This document shows positions 37,601-46,600 of a stretch of 64,000 bases of DNA, piece after piece; the first letter of the stretch is position 1; each line of letters opens with the position of its first letter. The translations under genes and the position numbers were made by a program. Under the pieces are notes generated by a model. The model worked only from the letters and a program-made list of their open reading frames with translations, did no database searches and had not been told where the DNA came from. The DNA is from Schistosoma mansoni. Its lineage: Eukaryota; Platyhelminthes; Trematoda; Strigeidida; Schistosomatidae. The DNA is taken from assembly GCF_000237925.1 (NCBI RefSeq), contig NW_017386058.1, forward strand, positions 1 to 64,000, given 5' to 3'.

Positions 37601-40600
37601 GGCAATGAGTAGAACTTCCTTGACAGTGGCTGTACACTCGTGGCCATTTGAGAGCATTTCGAGAGGGAGAACAGATTCTCCCCACCCTTGGTCGTACCAA
37701 GGCATTTGGGCTTATTTATTTATTTTCAAAAATAGAAATTTTACTGTTCGATCTTTGATTGAACAGATTTTGCTTTGTATTTTGTTTTCTTTAAGAATGA
37801 AGCTTTAGGAGAGCAACTTATCAAAATGTTTAAAGAACAAATCGTTAGTGTTTAAGAAGATCTTGGAAAATGTTGTACAGTATACTTCACTATTATTGAA
37901 TAACTATTTTCGTGAATTACATCTTTATCCAATTAAAAATATATAAACTTTAGAAACAAACTATGTTAATTACCTTGTAAAATTTTAAATGTACGTAAGA
38001 TTTAGTCAATATTAAAGCTAATCTTTTTAATAATATTGTGGTGTTTGCTACTTATGCCGACAGATATAAGTAGTATGTAGCACTAATTGGAAGTAGAATG
38101 CCTGACAGTAGAAGATTGAAATGAAAAGAACAGAGAAAAATTGAAAGAATCATCAAGCATGTAAAGGACAATTGAAGGAAGATGTGTAAACAATGTATTT
38201 AATGTATGATTTACATATTTAACCAAAGTACTCTGTAATTTTGCTACAATATTACAATCATTTGTGGACAATCTATAGGAATGCTTATTAGTTATTTATT
38301 TAATAATAATGAGAATTTTGAATAAATTGAGCACTGGGTAGTTTGCTATAAATAAATAATATATTTGTAACACCCCAGTGAGTAGAAAAATTAGATTTCT
38401 GACGTTTCGTGACTCAGTGTAAGCCACTTCTTCAGAGAATAAATCTCTGAAGAATGTTCTATTAACTTTTCGAGAAGTAATACACTCGTTTGAAATGATA
38501 GAAATGTATTATCGATCAGAGCTATGATACACAAAAGCCGTATGAGCAGTCTTGAGTATTAATCAGTCCTGTTTTCTGCCTAGCCCAGCCAGTTAAGTCC
38601 AGAACACTAATAACAGCCTCTACAATATGAATTATTATTCTCAAACATACTGGGTTTATATACCAAACAAACTGACCACATCGTATCATAAAATAGAAAT
38701 AACATTTGTACAAGATTTGGCCAAATGTAGCTGTGAATAGAGGGAACAGTAATTAGTGGACTAGGGATAACTCGAGAATAGTAAATCGTATAATAATAGT
38801 CTACAGGTCAAAATCAAGTTTATAATAAGAGGGACACGAATATGAATGGTTTAGTTACTTAACAATTATACAATAGGAAATATATGTATATATCATATTG
38901 GTCCATAAATAGTCCTCAAAGTTACCATTCATAATTCTCCACGGGATATAACATAAACTATAAGTGAATACAATACATTATTACACTTTGGAAATATTTC
39001 TTATTTGTTTCAGGAAACTGAAAAAGGCTACTTTTCTACTTGATTAATTATTTGTCTTTCAACAAGGACCAACATTTTTCTTAGTAACATTCTATTTTGA
39101 TTATTCAGAGTAAATAATTCAGTTGATTCGTTTTGTATTCTTGACTGACATTAGATTGTTTAACGTAATCAACAAGAACCCAAATTTCATGATAGGTTGG
39201 CGTCTCTGTCAGAAAGGTTTATCTAAAATCTTCTAAGTATTAATAATCCTTGTAGGATTCAAACTGAATATTACGGCCAGAACTGAACTACTTATTTCGT
39301 GACTTTTGTCTTGTATGATTGAGATGTTTACACTACTTCTTCATATAGGGTTTCTTGATGACTACCTAACATCAAACAAAATGAAGTGCAATACAATACC
39401 GAATCACTTCTACTGCCGACTATATTACAACATGATTTATAGAAACCAATTACCATTATGAACTCCACAACATAAAATCAGTCAATATTAAGTGATCAAC
39501 CGCTGTAACTGATCTATATTCACCTCAGATTCCTAGCTCCACAATAACAAAAGATCTATTAAATGCACACTGAATCGGTCACACTCGTGAGGTTATTGGT
39601 AAATACAAGTAGATTACATGGAACTCTAACTTCAAGGTTAATGTAAAGAAGCTTTTTTGATAAGGTTTAAAATTATTCTCTTCAAAATATAAGGTTTATG
39701 TAGTGTATACTTTTGACATGGATCAATTATTTAATTGGATGTTTGAGTTTTATAGCTGATATCGACACATCTTTAGGATATCTATTTTCAATATGTAGTT
39801 TCCTCAAAAAAGTTGATATTTGTACCGGAATTTCGCTGGATTTATGTGAAAAGTGATATAAACTATTTTTATAAGAACTCAAGTATAAAAGCTTATCAGC
39901 TAGTCATTCATCAAAGAGTTCCTGTAAACTAGTTTTCTTTTTAATCTCACCAAATTCCCTTGTTATTGTAATATCAGAAAAATGTAAATATTTCATTCAT
40001 TTTACACCCAAAGAATACAATTTTCTATTAGAATATAAATAAACTCACTCTTATTATCACAAATAATAAAAGAATCATCTACATATAGTTAATACAAATG
40101 AAAATCTTTAAACTAACAATAAAGCAATCGGCTAATATTGTCCTGAAAGGGGACTGTTATATTATAAAAGAGTATCCCATGGCTATTTCATCCTTCTCTC
40201 TGTAAATAATGTCACCGTTTATCAATCAAGTGTATCTCAATAGTAATCCCTTTGAATAGAGTATTAATATTACGGTTCTTATCATTTACGTATTTTCGAA
40301 TGAAACTAATATTCTCGATGAGTAGTAAGGAACTACTCAAAGTCAAATGAAGCCGCAAATTTATTATATACATTCGCTTCATCTTTAGTACCAACGAATT
40401 GGAAGGTATCCTGCAGCAAATATATGAATATATACCTTATTGCGAGCTGCAGAGAGTTAGCTATTTCCCCATAGAGTGCTAAAGGGATCCAGACATGTAA
40501 ATAAATGTACCAAGAAGTAGACTGTATTTTTACACTTTGGATAAGCCATGCAAAGATGACGAAACCACACTGCCTTTGACAGACTTCTATTTATCTTGTA

Positions 40601-43600
40601 AATGACTGTTATTCTATTTTGGTCGAATGATTCGTGTTCTGTTATTGAGCTTCTTGTAGGTCCACTGCCGTTATAATATTGTGGTACTAACTAGTTCATT
40701 TCGTTCGTCAATTAGATGATTTTCTTATTCTGTAGAAAACCTCAGTAAGTTGTTTTTCGACCAATTTGTTCTCGTTTATCTCGTGGACAACTTTAGGGAG
40801 CTTGTTAGTAGGACTCATTTTTCGATGTCAGTCATTCGGTTTACCAAAGATATTGCTTCAGAGCTTGTGATCAATAGTCTTCAAGTACTTCCAAACAGTT
40901 TGGGTTGTGTTTCTATGTTCTCATATTGTCAGATATCGAACCAGTCAGTCAGCTACAACGGATAACCAGGCACCTATATGCATCGGTCCAAGTTGTCATA
41001 CCTCATTAACACAACAAGATGAACACCGAATTCATAGAATTAGTTAATTTAGTGGTGGTAATATATAAAAGAAAGGTTGTATATAAGGATATAGTGCAGG
41101 AAGAAAGACAAATATGAAGCAGTTTTAATCTCAAGGTTTAAGGGAAGATAAAGAGTGTACACTTTGCGCCATTGTGATCGATTCTGAGCCATGTCACCCA
41201 GAGTCTCTAACCATTGGTTACGATAGTCACACGGACTCCAACCAAGTAGTATGCATCTACCAACATGGCTCAGACTAGAAGTTAGTGACTTCAAGCACTG
41301 ATGCTACGTTTTGGTTTGGCCACCCCTAACTCTCTTCCAACTGTCGCCAATACTAGTCAGCATAGCGCGTCGTGGTAATCGATGTTCAGGCATACGTAAC
41401 ACGTGGCCCAACCATCTCAGTCAATGAAGATTCATGACCTCATCGACTGATTTTCCATCATTTCCTAATACCCTGTATCTAACCTCACTATTACTTACCC
41501 GGTGATCCCAGTAGATGCGAGCGATATTTCTAAGGCATCTATGATCAAATACTAGTAACTTACGAGTATCTTCTACTCTTAATGGTCACGTTACTCAGTG
41601 CTAACAGAAGACTCTGCATTTTATCAGCGTCTTCACCAAACAGGACTATGTCATCTGCGTATTCCAAGTCGACAAGTGAACCTCCTGGTAGGAGACCGAT
41701 TCCTGAAAATTCAGTGGACGAGTGTTATTTGCAGTAGTAGGTCTATGATGAAGTTAAACAAAAATGGGGATAGTGGACAGCCTTGCCGGACGCCACTCGA
41801 GGTTATAAAATCAGATTACAGTTCGTCAAAAGCTCTCACTCGACTGCTGGTGATTGAGTACAGATCCTTCACAAGGTTTATGTACTTCTGAGGTACACCT
41901 TTCAATGACAGACACTGCCACAGAACATCTCGGTCTACAGAGTCAAATGCTGCTTTCAAGTCAAGAAAAACTATCATTGTCGGACGCCGATAAACATGTT
42001 TGTGCTCTAAAACCAGACGAATAGTGAATATGTGGTCGATGCAGCCACAACCAAGTCTGAAGCCAGCCTGATTTTCTCGTGTTCACGAGTCTTTGTAAGG
42101 TGCCCCATAATTATTGAGGCTAGCACTTTAGATGCTATGTTAGTCAAACTAATCCCTCTATGGTTATTATAGATGATTTTGACCCCTTCTTATATATTGG
42201 GACAATCAGTGATTGTGACCAGTCGGATGGGATTATGTCCAACTCCCAGATTTTAGCCAAAATATTATTCAACCTAATCGCTAAAATTAGACCACCATAT
42301 TTACAGACCTGTGGAACAAATCCATCTGGACCAGCTGCTTTTTCTCGTTTCAGATTAGTTATAGCCTTTTGAACTTCAGCTAGATTGGGGGACCTACTTG
42401 AATGTTCCGTTCATGTTTTCTGGGAATAGTGGGTAGTTGTACAATAGCTGAAGGCCAGCTAAACTGTTCTCTAAACGTCTGAGCTGAGAGAAGATAAGGG
42501 TTCTTTGTTTTCCCGAGATTGTCTCACTTACACTTGACTTCTTAATTCCGGTTTCTTTTATTAGTCTGAAGAGTTGCCTACAGCCGCTGCCTTCTCCATC
42601 TCTTCTGCTTTCGTTGCCCACCATTGCTCACGATCGTTCCTTAAACTTTTTGTTAAACTAGATCTGATTTGTTTTCGCTCTTCGTCGTGTTCAGAGCTTG
42701 ATGGAATGAGTTTACGAGAATCTATCAGTGAAATAGACTTACAAGGAATCCATTGGGTTTTTGGAACCCTATGGTTTAAATTACTAATAGATGTTACTGC
42801 TGTTTCCACAGCTGTTCGTATATCTTTCCAAGCAGCATCTGGGTCAGTCTCCTTTACAAAACTGCCTAAATGTGAACTCAGTTGTTCCTGAAACTTACTT
42901 TTGGCTTTCTCGTCCTCCAGTTCAATCCTAATGGGTCTTCTTAATGTATTTTTTCTGCGTCCAGTGAGGCGCAAACAGATGTGTGCTCGTATTAAAGCGT
43001 GATCAGAGTCTAAACATGTATTCCAGTACGAGCAACAATCTTCTACCGAGCCTCTCCAACGATGAATGATGGCAATATGGTCTATTTAAGTTCAACGTTG
43101 GTTCGGTGAAGGTGGTCGCCATGTTAGACGATGACTCTCCTTATGCTTAAAATTAGTGCTTGTTAAAAACAAACGATTGTCTGAGCATAGTTGCAGCAGA
43201 CGATCACCATTATTTGTTCGCCGAGCCGGAATACTAAAATATCCACTTAAATGTCTATCTGTTTGGTTTAAGCTGCCTAATTGGGCATTAAAGTCACCCG
43301 CTACGAGTAATATGTCTGAGCGCTTAGCTTTTTGAAGAAGTTCACAGAACTTTCTGTAAAAGTCATCTTTCACTTCATCTGGACTGCAGTCAGTGAGAGC
43401 GTAGGCAGAAACGGCGAAAAGACAACGACGTGTGTCCCTATCCTTTTGAGTTCTTACGGATCCATTTAGCCGGACAGCGCACAGGCGACTGTTAACGGGA
43501 ATCCACTCCAATAGTGCATGTTCTGCCTTTTGTACTAAGTGCTGTGCCTAATAATAATAGTAATAATAGTCATAGGGTCACCAGATATATGGAGGGTGTA

Positions 43601-46600
43601 TCTCGTCGGCACTCCGTTTTGGCGGGCTGAGGTCAAGTGAATGACCACGCTAGGATCCTGTATGTGTGCTCCGGAGACACAGCATACATCAATGGTACGA
43701 GATTCTAGGGTCTTAGCCAAGGAGTCCTGTTGGTCGATTTGACATAGGGTACGTACGTTGAAGGCTCCAATGTGTAGTTTGGAGCGAGGTTTTAGTAGAC
43801 CTGGGACAGTGTTTCGCGCACTGAAATCGTTGGCCATGGTGACATTTGAGGAAGAAGCCGGAAGTTTAGTGTTGAAAGTCGAGGTGGGAGGAGTAATAGG
43901 AATTGAAGAAGGAGATTGATTATGAATACAGTGATCTTGAGTGCAGTTAGAGGTAGGAGGGCAGTTATCACTTCCCCGTTGCCTACACTGTAGAGAGGTT
44001 CTTCTGGATGTACTTGAAGAGAAAATTGGATTAGAAGTGGTCTTAGTCACCTGCGAGCATGACCGCAGTGCCCAAGGGACAACTGCTTGAAGTCAGTCAC
44101 ACACGACCTTTTTGTGGGTAATTTTTGTGTTAGCTCCGTACTTGTTGGAACCTTACCACGGGAGACGGATATCTGTGGGATAAGGCGAGGTGTGCATTTT
44201 TAGGGTCGACCTTTTCTAACCCCATCCCTCCTTGTAGGAAGGCAGCATCGCAGTTATACTGGTTGTCTGAAGGAAACACCTTACTGCCGTCACACCTCTG
44301 TACAGTGAGTAGTGCGACTTCGCCTTCAGACCTTGGGTTTGCTGCTTAAAGTCTTACCGCTCTTCAACCAGCCTGTCTGGCATGGAAGGACCTTGAGGAA
44401 CAATTGTTCCAGCCAGTATAGCTCGACTGGTCCATCACGATAGACAAACCCGACTACCATTTCAAGGTAGCAGCAACGATCGGGCAGATATCGAACCATT
44501 GGGGTTGTTTCATGATATCAATTGTATGAATCAAAAAGAGTGGTTTTGAGACGCTAAATTTTCAGTATAGAATATAAAGTTGGGTATTTACTCTGATTGA
44601 CTAAATTTTTGAAATTGTAAATGTGAAGAGATGGTTTATTGCGTGGTTCACAAGATAGAATTTCGTTTCCTCAGATGTAAAGTCTGTAAAGGTACTAATG
44701 GACTTTTGAATATAAATCTTTCAAGATTGTTTGGAAATCTATGGTGGCGTTTTATGGATTTGTGTCTTTCACCAAGATTTCAATAAATGAATTAAGCAAG
44801 TTTTCCAGCACTTTTGGTAACATAATCATTAGATAATTGATATTTATTCAGTGATTATTCATACAATACAAGAGATCGTGTTATGTTTCGCTGTGGTTTT
44901 GAAGTGCTCGAATGAGTGGAACCAATGTTGTTTCTTGTATGATACTTAAGTAACTATGATTTGTACATAGCAATTTATGAGATATTCATAATTCCTTAAT
45001 TCACTGACTGAGATAACTGTCTCAGATAATCCAGCAGAAGAATTTATAAGCCTGTTAGGTTCGTTTTTTGTACCTACAGCTGTTAAGTAAAGAGAAAACA
45101 TCCATTAACAGAAGGAGAATTCAGTAAACAGGCATTTTTTCAGTGTTTTTTTCTGACGAATCATTCATTGTAGTTGTCTTTCTGATGTATTCACCTGCTC
45201 GTCATTATTATTGCAATAATAGTATTATCACCCTTACTATTACGTGATAAAGATAATTACAGAATAATATTTGGTTATCCTTGACCAAGACCTAATTATA
45301 TAAACCTATCTAAAAACAACATTTAATCTTTAATAAATTGTAAATATCATGAAATCTTACGATGATCGGTAGTTGCAATTACATTAACATCATTACTATT
45401 ATAATAATTATGTAAACTAGATTTTTTTTCTTTTCTGTCTGTTATTCCGAAAACGAAAAACGTGACTTGGACATATTGTACAAAAAAAGAATAACTCGGC
45501 TAGTCTTTAAATTACTGTTCATGTATTTGACCTCAACTTGCTTGATATTACTATTGTTCAATATATGTTGCATCAATTTCAATGAGAAAAAATACATATA
45601 CATCCACCAAAAAATATATATCAGAAAACATTGAAAGGATTCTGAAGTCCTTTAGGGTTAGTGTCACTCAATAATTAATACAGTTATTTCATTTTAAGCA
45701 AAATGTAAGATATGTCAAAGAAGAAGACAAATCCAATACTACTTACAGAATAAATTGCACTAACTATGAAAAATATTACATTAGATAAAATGAACATCCC
45801 ATCCAACTTACTCATTCATCAACATAGATAAGAAGTTAGGAGAAATTATATGCTATCACTGATGTCATTGCACTCGAATCACCATAGACGTGAATTCCAT
45901 TGGGGAAACATCGAAAGTATGGGTTCGGTAAGCTTCATGAGTACCAAAGAATTTCTAGATGTATGATATTTAAATCATTTAGCAATCAATAAACATACTG
46001 ATATAGACCCAATCTACAACCTATACAAGAGAAGTCAGTCGATAATAGTCAGAAAGCATCTGAAAAAGATACTGAACATGAATTTGAGGATAAATGATGA
46101 CGATCAAATCCACCAAGGCTACCAATCACAAAAAAGTCATCAGAAAAAAATGATGTAACATTTGTGGAATAACTGTAAAGCTCAATTCTACATAAAGTAA
46201 ACGATGCTATTGTCCAGACCTACAATGAAAAATCAGCAATTTATTCATTTAGCATAGAGCACACAGAACCACTAAGACCATTCGCCTCAGCTGCAAATGA
46301 TCACCATTACATATTCACACATATATAAGCTTTTCATTCAAATATATGAAATTATTATTGATCAAATAGCTAGGAATTAATCAACGATATATAAACATAC
46401 ATTTCATAAAGAGATTGAAAGTATACGTGATATCAGTCTCTCAGTGATTATTAATAACACAATAGTACTACACATAAGCATTAACTATTCGGTCATTTAA
46501 TAATCAATATTGAAAAAACCAAACTGAAAACTCATATTCAAATATGATAATAAATACAGCTAAGAAATATTACTTTTCAATGAGTTACTTATCATGGTTT

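Noticed and set aside
37506-37808. Small frames in the retroposon copies, which recur at 54025-54429
   Set aside because: They recur only because the repeat recurs, are broken differently in each copy, and show no domain.
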